A stretch of DNA of 64,000 nt from JALHST01 sp963798435 (GTDB lineage Bacteria > Bacteroidota > Bacteroidia > Flavobacteriales > Flavobacteriaceae): positions 396,708-460,707 of the forward strand of contig CAWCTF010000001.1 in NCBI GenBank assembly GCA_963798435.1, in the 5' to 3' direction. Made by a program: the position numbers and the translations under genes. The notes below the pieces were generated by a model. That model saw only the letters and a program-made list of their open reading frames with translations, was not told where the DNA came from and made no database searches. Below are positions 54,107-64,000 of the stretch, piece after piece (position 1 is the stretch's first letter; every line of letters starts with the position of its first letter).

Positions 54107-56044
54107 TTATGATTCTATAGTCATCACCGCTGTTATGTCACGATCATTTTTAGGATTTTTTTGATCGAGTTTGCAAAGCTCCGAATTGTTGGAAACGTAT
54201 TCAGGAACGATTTCCTTCATGATTTTTACAGTGGTTTCATTAAAGAACATATTTGAAACGCACAATTCGTCGATTTTAGAGCGTACATAAACATAGTCGA
54301 GCTCCCGGGTCTTTCCGATCATGATCTTCTTATGATAGGTAGGCAAGGTATTTTCACCATTGGCCAGCAATTCTTCATAAAGCTTTTCCCCAGGTCGTAA
54401 TCCGGTAATTTTAATATCGATGTCTTCCGGATATTTTAATCCAGATAACTTGATCATATTTTTCGCCAGATCAAAGATCTTGACCGATTCCCCCATATCA
54501 AAAATAAAGATTTCCCCACCTTTGCCCATAGATGCCGCCTCCAATACCAATTGGGAAGCCTCGGGAATCGTCATAAAATAACGGGTAATGTCTTTGTGGG
54601 TTACGGTCAACGGGCCCCCTTTTTCCATCTGTTTTCTAAATAGAGGGATTACAGAACCATTTGAGCCTAGGACATTCCCAAATCGGGTGGTGATAAATTT
54701 CGTTCTATTTTCTTGTTGCATACTACTGATGTACATCTCGGCAATACGCTTGGTTGCCCCCATGACATTCGTAGGGTTCACGGCCTTATCGGTAGAAACG
54801 AATACAAATTTATCTACGTTATGACTCAATGATAGATCTACGAGGATCTTGGTACCGGCAACATTTATCTTAATGGCTTCGTACGAATTATATTCCATCA
54901 AAGGCACATGTTTATAGGCCGCGGCATGAAAGACCATCGTAGGCTTATACTCTTGAAAGAAGGTATTCATTCTGTTTTTATCCCGTATGTCACCGACCAT
55001 GGGAACAAAGTTGTGAAACCCGTTTTGCTTTAATTCTTGTTGAAGATCATACAAGGCAGATTCTGCCTGGTCGATAATGATCAAGGATTTATAATCATAC
55101 CCCATGATTTGCCGAACGATTTCGCTGCCGATAGATCCAGCGCCCCCGGTTACCAAAATCACTTGATCCTTCAATTCTTCTGAAACCTTCGATTTCTTAA
55201 TATCTATAGGTACCCTGTTTAACAAATCCTCAATTTGGATCTGTTTTATTTGCGAAACTTTGAGCTCCCCATTGATCCAACTTTCAACGGGGGGTACGAT
55301 CTTGACCTGTACAGGCAATTCGACCAGCCCTTCGACCATGGCTTTTAATTTTTTAGCATCAATGTTCTGAATCGAGAAGATGACTTCAGAAATATTATTC
55401 TTGATAATAAACTCCTTATTCAGCACATCCCTATGAAAAACTTTCAGCCCATTGATCAGCTTTCCTACCTTTTTGTTGTCATTGTCAACATATCCTATAA
55501 CGTTCACCCTGCTTTTGGTGTGGTTTGACAAGGCATTTTGTGTCAAAATCCCAGATTCGCCAGCCCCGTAGATCAACACATTCTTGCTTGCCTTAAAATT
55601 CCGGATCATAAAGGTATCGAACAACGATTTAAATACGTAGCGCGAGGAAGTAAGGGCAATAAATGCCAAAAGGCTATGAATGATAATAATGGATAACGGA
55701 ATGGTGAAATTCCTCAAAATGTCTAATTCCCGATTTAATAAGACCATGACGATCATTAAAATACTCGATAGGCATATGGCATTGAATAAATTATAGACGT
55801 CCCGAACCCCGGTATGCCGAACAACACCCTTGTAAGACCCCGTCACCACAAAAGAAATGGCCGACAACAATGCCACAAAAGGCAACTGATTAAAAAGACG
55901 GGTCGTATCGAAGTCAAAAGTCAGATTGAAACGGATCAGGTAGGAGATAATAAACGAAACTGCAATCAGAAAGACATCGATGGTCAATACGAGCCATTTC
56001 GAAGCATATCTATGCGCATTGGTTTCCAAATAATCTTTAATCAT
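54107..56044 (-). CDS. CapD/WbpM-like nucleotide-sugar 4,6-dehydratase
   Basis: A 645-residue membrane-anchored enzyme with four N-terminal membrane segments, a first Rossmann domain (VLIYGAGESGILTQNALSNH) and a catalytic SDR domain (VILVTGGAGSIGSEIVRQIM). The block VFHAAAYKHVPLMEYNSYEA is typical. The catalytic Met/Lys pair is in MGATKRIAEMYI, where most SDR enzymes have Tyr; this is usual for WbpM-type dehydratases. It makes UDP-4-keto-6-deoxyhexosamine. It is intact and overlaps the aminotransferase by 8 bp. Confidence 0.92.
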   Translation of the reverse strand: MIKDYLETNAHRYASKWLVLTIDVFLIAVSFIISYLIRFNLTFDFDTTRLFNQLPFVALLSAISFVVTGSYKGVVRHTGVRDVYNLFNAICLSSILMIVMVLLNRELDILRNFTIPLSIIIIHSLLAFIALTSSRYVFKSLFDTFMIRNFKASKNVLIYGAGESGILTQNALSNHTKSRVNVIGYVDNDNKKVGKLINGLKVFHRDVLNKEFIIKNNISEVIFSIQNIDAKKLKAMVEGLVELPVQVKIVPPVESWINGELKVSQIKQIQIEDLLNRVPIDIKKSKVSEELKDQVILVTGGAGSIGSEIVRQIMGYDYKSLIIIDQAESALYDLQQELKQNGFHNFVPMVGDIRDKNRMNTFFQEYKPTMVFHAAAYKHVPLMEYNSYEAIKINVAGTKILVDLSLSHNVDKFVFVSTDKAVNPTNVMGATKRIAEMYISSMQQENRTKFITTRFGNVLGSNGSVIPLFRKQMEKGGPLTVTHKDITRYFMTIPEASQLVLEAASMGKGGEIFIFDMGESVKIFDLAKNMIKLSGLKYPEDIDIKITGLRPGEKLYEELLANGENTLPTYHKKIMIGKTRELDYVYVRSKIDELCVSNMFFNETTVKIMKEIVPEYVSNNSELCKLDQKNPKNDRDITAVMTIES

Positions 56045-57176
56045 TGTTCAGGGTTTTTAAAATTAGGGCTGTTATTCTTTGTAAATCCGCAGTCACCAAA
56101 TTGGAACCACTTGGTAGACACAATCCCCGATTGAATAGGTCTTCGGAGGTGCCGTCGGTGTACTTTGGGTACTTTTCGAAAATTGGCTGTAGGTGCATGG
56201 GTTTCCATAAAGGCCGAGACTCAATGTCTTCGGTCAAAAGGGCCAATCGAATCTTCTCCCGCATCTCAAATGACGGGGTTACTATGCAGGTAAGCCAACG
56301 ATTACAAATAGATCCCGCAGGCTCCTCTAAAAACTGGATCTCCGATAGATGGCCCAGTTGTTCCTTGTAAAATTGAAAATTTTCCCGTCGGGCCTGGACT
56401 CTCTTATCAAGTACTTCCATTTGACCACGACCGATCCCTGCCAATACATTGCTCATTCGGTAGTTGTAACCCACCTGTGAATGTTGATAATGTGGGGCGT
56501 CATCCCGTGCCTGTGTAGCAAGGAACACGGCTTTTTTCTTAAATTCAGGGTTTTTTGTAATCAAGGCCCCACCGCCAGAGGTGGTAATAATTTTATTCCC
56601 GTTGAACGATAAAATGCCAATGTCACCAAAGCTACTGCATTTTATGTTTTTATAGGAACTTCCCAAGGCCTCGGCACTGTCCTCGACGATGGGAATGTGA
56701 TATCTATCGGCAATTTCACGAAGTTCGTTTGCTTTGTAGGGCATTCCATATAAGTGTACTGCAATGATCGCCTTGGGTTTCTTCCCATTGGCGATTGCAT
56801 CTAAAATCGCCTGCTCCAATAAAATGGGCGAAATATTCCAAGTATCCCTTTCACTGTCCACAAAAATCGGGGTAGCTCCCAAATAGAGAATCGGATTCGC
56901 AGAGGCAGAAAAGGTAAACGATTGGCAAATAACTTGGTCGCCACGAGACACTCCAAGTAACTCTAATGCCAAATGAATGGCCGCAGTGCCCGAACTCAAG
57001 GCGGCGGCATAGATACCGTTATCGATGTAATCAACAATCGCCGCTTCAAATTGGTTCACATTGGGTCCTAGTGGTGCTACCCAATTGGAATCAAAGGCTT
57101 CCTTGACATATTTTTCTTCGGTCCCTCCCATATGCGGTGAGGATAACCATATTTTATTTTCTGTAATAGTTTTCAA
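56037..57176 (-). CDS. DegT/DnrJ/EryC1-family sugar aminotransferase
   Basis: A 379-residue PLP-dependent enzyme. Blocks include SSGTAAIHLALELLGVSRGD, VEDSAEALGSSYKN and the PLP-Lys segment GDIGILSFNGNKIITTSGGG (Lys in GNK). This fits enzymes that transaminate 4-keto sugars. The neighbouring dehydratase would supply UDP-4-keto-6-deoxy sugar, giving a 4-amino-4,6-dideoxy product. It is intact. Confidence 0.92.
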   Translation of the reverse strand: MKTITENKIWLSSPHMGGTEEKYVKEAFDSNWVAPLGPNVNQFEAAIVDYIDNGIYAAALSSGTAAIHLALELLGVSRGDQVICQSFTFSASANPILYLGATPIFVDSERDTWNISPILLEQAILDAIANGKKPKAIIAVHLYGMPYKANELREIADRYHIPIVEDSAEALGSSYKNIKCSSFGDIGILSFNGNKIITTSGGGALITKNPEFKKKAVFLATQARDDAPHYQHSQVGYNYRMSNVLAGIGRGQMEVLDKRVQARRENFQFYKEQLGHLSEIQFLEEPAGSICNRWLTCIVTPSFEMREKIRLALLTEDIESRPLWKPMHLQPIFEKYPKYTDGTSEDLFNRGLCLPSGSNLVTADLQRITALILKTLNND

Positions 57177-57861
57177 TAGCCGTTGGATTAAATCGTTAAT
57201 ATTTGGGGATACGTATACGACTGGTCACTAAAAATTTTCTATAGGGCGCATTTCAAAATAGCTTTAAACTACAAAATATTTCTTAATATGAAGTTGTAAA
57301 ATTAATTTATAAAACCGAACATACCCTTATATTTAGTCAAATGCGTTAAAAAAATCGCTTAATTACATTCAATCGGATCCTTTTCGAAATTGTTTTAAAG
57401 AAAATACTTTCAAAAGTATTGATACATGGGTGTAGCTGTTTAGAAATACCAAAATCAAATCGCTTGTATTTAGCACATGCTGTTACATCAACAGGATTTG
57501 TTTATAAAATCAAAATAGAAATCTCGATACCTTGTTATATACGTTCAGCTTCAATTTCTAGCTCAATTTAAAGTTTGGTGGGCCACATAGAACCGGCTAG
57601 GAAATGATGGAATTTACCTAGATCGACACTACAACCTTCTTGTAAGGTGTAGGCGCATTCGGGCGGGGATACCAAAACAAATCCCCATATTTGTTGGTTA
57701 TTTTAGCAATGTACAAGCTAATCTCGACTAAATTCGAAAAGCAACGTGATCAATGATTTCTATTTGGAAGAGTTTTAGTAAGGCTAGGAAATTCAAAGAA
57801 CAAAAAGACGTGGCTCTTGTAAATTTTCTATAAGATAGTATCATACTAGTAGTATTCTTGA
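57177..57861. other. 685-bp gap with a possible short coding remnant
   Basis: This AT-rich gap sits inside the sugar-biosynthesis cluster. On the minus strand, 57749-57618 carries 43 codons without a start, including ISLYIAKITNKYGDLFWYPR then PNAPTPYKKVVVSI. Its composition looks like real protein, but I do not recognise it. The rest shows nothing. A lost gene is possible. Confidence 0.35.
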
Positions 57862-58861
57862 TCATATTTTATTCCACGCCTTGAAATCCTTATGGTCTTT
57901 TTTGAAAAGTTCCTCCGTCGAAAGTGTTTTAAAATAGTCATAGGTAGCTTTCATACCTTCTTGCCGGCTAATTTTAGGCTCCCAGCCTAATAACTTTTTC
58001 GCTTTCGAAATATCGGGTTGTCGCTTCATGGGATCATCCTTTGGCAAGGGTTTATAGACGATTTCTTGGTTGGTCCCCGTTAATTTCAATATTTCCTGGG
58101 CAAAATCATTGATGGTAATCTCATGGGGATTGCCGATGTTTACAGGCAAATGATAGTCACTGAACAATAACCGAAAGATACCCTCTACCTGATCGTCGAT
58201 ATAGCAAAAAGAGCGGGTTTGTGATCCATCACCGAATATGGTTAGATTTTCCCCCCGCAAGGCCTGTCCTAAAAATGCTGGGATGACCCTCCCATCATTT
58301 AAGCGCATTCGAGGGCCATAGGTATTAAATATGCGAACGATGCGGGTGTCGAGTTGATGTGCCCGATGGTAGGCCATGGTAATCGCCTCCATAAATCGTT
58401 TTGCCTCGTCATAGACCCCACGTGGGCCAATGGAGTTGACATTTCCATAATATTCCTCGGTCTGGGGATTTTCAAGCGGATCACCATAGACTTCCGAACT
58501 TGAGGCAATTAAGATTCGCGCCTGCTTTTCTTTCGCAAGCCCCAAAAGATTATGGGTACCCAAAGCTCCTACCTTCAGGGTCTGGATCGGAATCTTTAAA
58601 TAATCGATCGGACTCGCCGGGGAGGCGAAATGCAAGATATACTCTAAATTGCCTGGAATATGCACAAAAGAGGTTACATCGTGATGATAAAATTCGAAAT
58701 TCGGTAATTTAAAAAGGTGTTCGATATTTCTTAAGTCCCCAGTAATTAAATTATCCATGGCAATCACATGATACCCTTCCTTTAATAAAGCGATCGCATA
58801 AATGGGATCCTAGAAACCCCGCTCCCCCGGTTATTAATATTTTTTTCACGATGTTGGCCAT
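57862..58861 (-). pseudogene. UDP-glucuronate decarboxylase (UDP-xylose synthase), frameshifted
   Basis: Starting at ATG 58861, the frame reads MANIVKKILITGGAGFLGSH then LCDRFIKG, after which the coding continues in another frame as YHVIAMDNLITGDLRNIEHL. One extra G at about 58779-58780 (plus strand CC) explains it. Later blocks match UXS: SSEVYGDPLENPQTEEYYGN, VYDEAKRFMEA (catalytic Tyr-Lys), and IVRIFNTYGPRMRLNDGRVI. UXS makes UDP-xylose from UDP-glucuronate, so the Ugd gene nearby supplies its substrate. Confidence 0.9.
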
Positions 58862-59148
58862 TTAGTTCTACTGCGAATATAAAACTTTGTGTTTAGAAGC
58901 TGTCTACTCCACCAAGAACTATTGCAATAAATATACTTTCAAAAAAATAGCAGTCTTCATAAATAATTTGAATCAGGCTTAAGGTCAACATCGATTTTAA
59001 TTTTTTTAATCCACATTAATCAACATTCATTTCGTTTTTAAAATTTTTCCTACAAATTATTTACGTCCAATATTATTAGTGCTTTAACGAGTATTTGAAT
59101 ATTCGATACATTAAATTTGCCATCTTTGCACGCAATTAAATTAAATGC

Positions 59149-60547
59149 ATGAAGAAAATCTCCAAAATTTGCTGCATCGGCGCTGGATACGTCGGTGGAC
59201 CTACAATGTCAGTTATCGCAAGTCAATGCCCTGAAATACAAGTCACCGTAGTGGATCTTAACGAAGATCGCATCGCGGCATGGAACGATAGCGATCTTGA
59301 TAAGCTGCCCATTTATGAACCCGGTCTTAAGGAAATAGTCGGTCAAGCCAGAGGAAAAAATCTTTTTTTCTCGACTGAAATCGATAAGGCCATTGATGAA
59401 GCGGACGCCATTTTTATTTCCGTCAATACACCCACCAAAACCTATGGCAAGGGTAAAGGACAAGCGGCCGATTTAAAATTCATCGAACTATGTGCACGAA
59501 ACATCGCAAAGGTTGCCAAAAATGATAAAATAGTCATCGAAAAATCTACCTACCCGTACGAACGGCCGAAGCAATCAAGAGTATCCTAAAAAATACAGGG
59601 CAACAATGTAAATTTTGAAGTGCTTTCAAATCCGGAGTTTTTGGCAGAAGGTACTGCCATAAATGATCTTTTGCATGCCGATCGCGTACTGATCGGTGGC
59701 GATGAAACCCAAACAGGACAAGCGGCAAAAAATGCCTTGAGTGCCGTCTATGAACACTGGCTTCCGAAAGAGCGGATCCTTCAGACGAATGTATGGTCTT
59801 CCGAACTCTCAAAATTGGTCGCCAATGCGTTTTTAGCGCAACGGGTATCGTCAATTAATTCAATATCGGCCTTGTGTGAAAAGACCGATGCCAATGTGCA
59901 AGAAGTCTCTAGGGCCATCGGGTACGATAGTAGAATCGGTCCTAAATTTTTAAATGCCTCTGTAGGTTTTGGGGGATCTTGTTTTCAAAAAGACATCTTG
60001 AATTTGGTCTATATTGCGAGGACATTCGGACTTCCTGAAGTAGCCGACTATTGGGAACAGGTAATCATCATGAACGACTATCAAAAAACCCGTTTTGCCG
60101 AAAACATGATAGCAACACTGTACAATACGGTATCCGGTAAAAAAATAGTATTGTACGGATGGGCGTTTAAAAAAGATACCAATGACACAAGGGAGTCTGC
60201 CGCCATTTATGTTGCGAATGCCTTGTTAGACGAAATGGCCGAAATTGTAGTATACGACCCAAAAGTTTCGGAAAAAAAGGTATATGCCGACCTGGATTAT
60301 TTGAATACCCGATACACCGGAGGAAAATAGACGCCTGGTAAAAGTTGTTACCGACCCTATAAAGGCTACTCAAGATGCCCATGCCATTGCGATCATGACC
60401 GAATGGGATGAATTTAAGACCTATGATTGGGATAAAATATATACCCAAATGTTGAAACCGGCATTTGTATTTGATGGGAGACGGTTATTGGACAACGAAG
60501 TTATGACCTCAAAAGGCTTTAATTATTATAAAATCGGACAGTCCTAA
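59149..60547 (+). pseudogene. UDP-glucose 6-dehydrogenase, three frameshifts
   Basis: The eukaryote-type Ugd start MKKISKICCIGAGYVGGPTM is followed by VEKSTYP-like shift at about 59551 (one T missing in the KSTLPVRT segment), a compensating extra C at about 59601, and the original frame through NPEFLAEGTAINDLLHADRV and ASVGFGGSCFQKDILNLVYI (catalytic Cys). A third indel at about 60312 shifts the tail (EENRRLVKVVTDPIKATQDA), which runs to TAA at 60545. Ugd oxidises UDP-glucose to UDP-glucuronate. The amino-acid sequence is otherwise well preserved. Confidence 0.9.
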
Positions 60548-60622
60548 ACGCTAAAGTTCTTGTTCAAATAGGATGAATTGAATAGGCCATTTGTATTACA
60601 ACTCTTAAACGTACTTAAAAGC

Positions 60623-61662
60623 ATGGATATATCAAAAGCTTGAATTTAAATCGCCAATATGCCCTGTTAGTCACTGGAGGGGCCGGATTTATTGGATCGA
60701 ATCTTTGTGAAGTGCTCCTCGAGAATGGGAATGCGGTACGTTGCCTTGATAATTTGGCAACAGGAAGCCTTCGCAATATCGAACGATTGAAAAAGTATCC
60801 CAAATTTCAATTTATAGAAGGGGATATCCGGGATTTGGAAAGCTGTCAAAAGGCATGTGACGGAATCGACTTTGTGTTGCATCAAGCAGCATTGGGATCG
60901 GTGCCACGCTCTATCAAAGACCCGATTACTACGAATGAAGTGAATATCTCAGGCTTTCTGAATATGCTAGTAGCTTCCCGGGATGCCGGGGTGAAGCGTT
61001 TTGTTTATGCCGCCAGTTCCTCGACCTATGGGGATTCAACGAATATGCCGAAGGTTGAGGAGGTAATCGGGAAACCCCTTTCCCCTTATGCCATAACGAA
61101 ATTCGTAAATGAACTCTATGCCGATATCTTTAGTTCAGCATATGGGCTACAGACCATTGGCCTGCGGTATTTTAATGTGTTCGGGCGCTATCAGGACCCG
61201 GAGGGGGCCTATGCTGCCGTAATCCCAAAATTTGTAATGCAATTAATGGGGCATACATCGCCCGTAATTAATGGGGATGGGAGCTTTTCGCGCGATTTTA
61301 CCTATATCGATAATGTTTTACAGGCCAATATCAGGGCCTTGACTACTACAAATCCAGAGGCGATCAACACAGTTTATAATGTTGCCTATGGCCAGCGGAC
61401 CACTTTAAATGAATTGGTGCATTTGTTAAAAAATTATCTATCGGATTATGACCAAAAGATTAACGAGGTCGATATTATTTATGGCCCGAAACGCAATGGT
61501 GATATTCCCCATTCCTTGGCTTCCATTGAAAAAGCCAGAAAACTATTAGGGTACGATCCCAAATTCGATATCAAGTCGGGCCTTAAAGAGGCCGTCTGCT
61601 TGGTATTGGGAAAATTTAAAACAATAGCGATTAAAATACCGGAAATTCAAGCAAAATGCTGA
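60623..61662 (+). pseudogene. WbpP/TviC-like UDP-HexNAc 4-epimerase with likely start-proximal indel
   Basis: The SDR domain is intact: ALLVTGGAGFIGSNLCEVLL, VLHQAALGSVPRSIKDP (the WbpP/TviC-type loop) and AASSSTYGDSTNMPKVEEVI; the catalytic pair is in PYAITKFVNELY. Its frame has no ATG at the start; a TTG at 60640 is the only near candidate. Upstream, ATG 60623 reads MDISKA and stops; one missing T at about 60640 would fuse it as MDISKALNLNRQYALL. If TTG is used, the gene is functional. It interconverts UDP-GlcNAc/GalNAc or their uronates. Confidence 0.75.
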
Positions 61663-61692
61663 ATTATAGTTTGCAACCAATCTATTTTCGAA

Positions 61693-62971
61693 ATGAACAC
61701 TATTAAACTTGCAGTAATCGGACTAGGCTACGTAGGATTACCTTTGGCCCGTTTATTTGCTACCAAATACCCGGTAATCGGTTTTGATATCAATGAAATA
61801 AGGATCAAGGAATTGCAGGCAGGCATTGATACTACCTTAGAAGTGGAGGATGCTATTCTAAAGGATGTAATAGTTACCGCGCCGATATGGAAAAAGGGCT
61901 GTATTGTCGAACGTATTGGAACATTTAAAAGATTGTAACTATTATATCGTAACCGTACCCACACCGGTTGACAGCACCAATCGGCCCATTCTAACACCGC
62001 TGTACAAAGCCAGTGAAACCGTAGGCAAAGTATTAAAAAGAGGGGATATCGTTATTTATGAATCCACCGTGTATCCAGGGGTCACCGAGGATGAATGTGT
62101 GCCTGTGCTTGAAAAAGAAAGCGGACTCAAATTCAACGTCGATTTTTTTGCCGGATATTCCCCCGAACGGATCAATCCCGGGGATAAGGAACATACCGTA
62201 GAGAAAATCCTGAAAGTAACTTCGGGCTCCACCCCCGAAATCGGAGCGAAAGTTGATTCGCTTTACAGTTCAGTAATCACGGCAGGGACTTTTTTAGCCT
62301 CTTCGATCAAGGTAGCAGAAGCTGCGAAGGTGATCGAAAATTCCCAACGCGATATCAATATTGCCTTTGTGAACGAATTGGCCAAAATTTTTAATCTGAT
62401 GGATATCGATACCCAAGAGGTCTTGGAAGCCGCAGGTACCAAATGGAATTTTCTGCATTTTAAACCTGGTCTGGTCGGGGGCCATTGTATTGGGGTCGAC
62501 CCGTATTATTTGGCGCAAAAAGCCCAGGAATATGGGTATCATCCTGAAATTATACTGGCAGGAAGGCGTATGAACGATGGGATGGGCAAATACGTAGCCT
62601 CGGAAGTCGTCAAATTAATGGTTACCAATGACATCAAGGTAAAAGGATCAAAAATTTTGGTCCTTGGTGTGACTTTTAAGGAAAATTGCCCCGACGTGCG
62701 TAACACCAAGGCGGTCGACGTAATCAACAACCTTAAAAGCTATGGCGCAACTACGATTGTCTATGACCCATGGGCGTCACCCTCTGAGGTAATGCACGAA
62801 TATAAATTAGAGACTACGAATCGGTTACCGATTGAAAAATTCAATGCCATCGTACTTACCGTGAGCCATAAAGAATTCCTTACAATCGATCTGCGTTCGA
62901 TGTTGAATGAAAATGGCATTCTTTATGATGTCAAAGGAATCCTGGAATGTCAAGTTGAGGGTAGGCTATAA
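61693..62971 (+). pseudogene. UDP-N-acetylhexosamine 6-dehydrogenase (TviB/WbpO-like), frameshifted
   Basis: The N-terminal Rossmann part (LAVIGLGYVGLPLARLFATK) runs to about 61890. The rest (NYYIVTVPTPVDSTNRPILT; GYSPERINPGDKEHTVEKIL; GLVGGHCIGVDPYYLAQKAQ with the catalytic Cys) runs in another frame. The short stretch KGLYC, conserved in relatives, sits in the third frame between them. Two single-base losses, in the A-run at 61891-61895 and near 61907, would restore KKGLYCSNVLEHLKDC. With the epimerase it would make UDP-GalNAc-uronate, as in Vi-type pathways. Confidence 0.87.
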
Positions 62972-63863
62972 TTGAGGTTATTTTCGATATACCCATTCCA
63001 TTATATACTAAAAGCGCCATTATCATGGCATACCTTGCACGGGGAGTTGCTATTTTGGGATTCCCATCTACAAATGGCAAAGGTTTTAACCTTATTTTCC
63101 GTCAAGTACGCCAATCGGTCAACCCCATTTACATGATCACTATTTGAATGCGCGATTTCGAGCCTGGTCTTCGTTAACCAATTACATCACCCTTCCCATT
63201 TCTAAAATAGAATCATCTTAATAAGCAGCCTCTTAAACCACGATAGTCCCAGAAGTGCATAAGTCCTACATTTCGACAAGTTTAGATAGTTGCTTATTAG
63301 CACTTGATTAATCTAATTAAGAGTTTATTTTATTATCTGAAAATCCTGTTTGATAAGGCTTTGGTAAGGTATTAATGCATAGGATAAAGTGGATTCAACT
63401 ATATTTAACATGTATTTTCTTACTTTTTTAATACTATTATCGTACAATGTCCGTTTATATTTAAATAATCCAAAAACACTATGGAGCTTCTTAATGTAGA
63501 TTTCTTCTATAAATTAGAAATTTATACCGTTTATCGATTTTATTCCTAAAACAATGTTAAAATGATCGATAAAGGCATCTATTGTATCGATTAAGTACGT
63601 ACTTGAAGACAATTGCAGGAAGTAAAAGAGCCTGCATAGTGAATGTAATAGCCTGTGGCTTTAACATGAAAATCCCCAAATGTTAAAGAGAATGTTTATA
63701 AGTTCAAGTACTCTTAAATCAAATAATCGACATACAACCCTATTTTTGCACAGAATCTTGCATTTCATCGAAAATAAATTGGTTTTTACCGAATAAATTT
63801 AAATTTTAATTATAATTGTAGACCCTAAAGTTTTTTATTCTTTAATATTAATTGAACCTACTT
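62972..63863. other. 892-bp AT-rich intergenic region
   Basis: No gene or remnant is recognised. A -7 match, TATTTTTG at 63741-63748, could serve the lipoprotein gene at 63864. No GC-rich hairpin is evident. Confidence 0.45.
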
Positions 63864-64000
63864 ATGAATTTTCTTCCCCCAAAAATCACTTCGGTGACCG
63901 TATTTTTTTTTGCGATTTTGAGTCTTCTGTCCTGTAGTAAGGATTCTGATTTATTGGCCGATTATGTGATTTCCGATTCCCAGGGGATTTCAAAGGAAAT
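63864..64000 (+). CDS. Lipoprotein, 3' end cut by window edge
   Basis: The 45 codons visible begin MNFLPPKITSVTVFFFAILS and contain the lipobox LLSCSKDSD, so the Cys would be lipid-modified. The sequence then reads LADYVISDSQGISKE and leaves the window. Its position at the end of a polysaccharide locus suggests a surface or polysaccharide-associated role, but no domain can be seen. Confidence 0.65.
   Translation, partial: MNFLPPKITSVTVFFFAILSLLSCSKDSDLLADYVISDSQGISKE

Noticed and set aside
57177..57861. Intergenic CRISPR or tRNA
   Set aside because: No repeated spacer structure and no cloverleaf-like pattern were found here or elsewhere in the window.
59112..59119. TAAATTTG as the ugd promoter
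   Set aside because: The -7 match is good, but the only TTTG upstream is 14 bp away, too close for a -33 element.

Overview
The window comes from a member of the Bacteroidota, most likely a marine Flavobacteriaceae. The evidence is a gldF-gldG gliding-motility pair next to dnaN, a SusC/SusD polysaccharide utilisation locus with a hybrid two-component regulator, promoter elements of the Bacteroidota type (TTG about 20 bp upstream of TAnnTTTG), few Shine-Dalgarno sequences, and moderate GC. I saw no rRNA, tRNA, CRISPR array or intact insertion sequence.

Region 1 (1-17.8 kb) is a patchwork of small single-domain genes: DinB-like, two NTF2/SnoaL-like, several SRPBCC/AHSA1, a VOC protein and an AHSA1-VOC fusion, DoxX, PaiB, cupins and TfoX-N. 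Local regulators (ArsR, HxlR, GlxA-type AraC) sit among them, three of them beside promoters with clear dyad operators. The same stretch holds a YihY/BrkB membrane protein, a GT39-type glycosyltransferase, a secreted PepSY-like protein, and a CFA-like methyltransferase followed by a fatty-acid desaturase. Region 2 (17.8-27.2 kb) is conserved core: purC, phoH, a SAM hydroxide adenosyltransferase gene (frameshifted here), gldF, gldG, dnaN and mnmE.

Region 3 (27.2-28.8 kb) holds the two ends of a decayed tyrosine recombinase gene, with an intact RidA-GNAT pair between them. Region 4 (28.8-41.5 kb, minus strand) is a fructan/levan utilisation locus. A periplasmic-binding hybrid sensor (HTCS) would control an MFS sugar porter, a GH32 lipoprotein, SusC, SusD, a HAD-IIA phosphatase and a PfkB (fructo)kinase. 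Region 5 (41.5-44.1 kb) is a small accessory island. It has a GC-rich patch, a truncated membrane gene joined to the tail of an ImmA/IrrE-like gene, then ParD-ParE, an orphan HigA-like antitoxin and a second antitoxin-toxin pair. Region 6 (44.2-49.7 kb, minus strand) is a tripartite RND efflux operon.

Region 7 (50.1-63 kb) is an exopolysaccharide/capsule locus: tyrosine phosphatase, Wzc-type kinase, Wza-type export lipoprotein, CapD-like dehydratase, DegT aminotransferase, UDP-xylose synthase, UDP-glucose dehydrogenase, a WbpP-like epimerase and a TviB/WbpO-like UDP-HexNAc dehydrogenase. Six of its nine genes carry one or more single-base indels, about nine events in about 12 kb. I found one such event in the preceding 50 kb. 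The genes are otherwise well preserved, so this is either very recent locus-specific inactivation or a locally poor assembly. The last 137 bases begin a lipoprotein gene that runs off the window.
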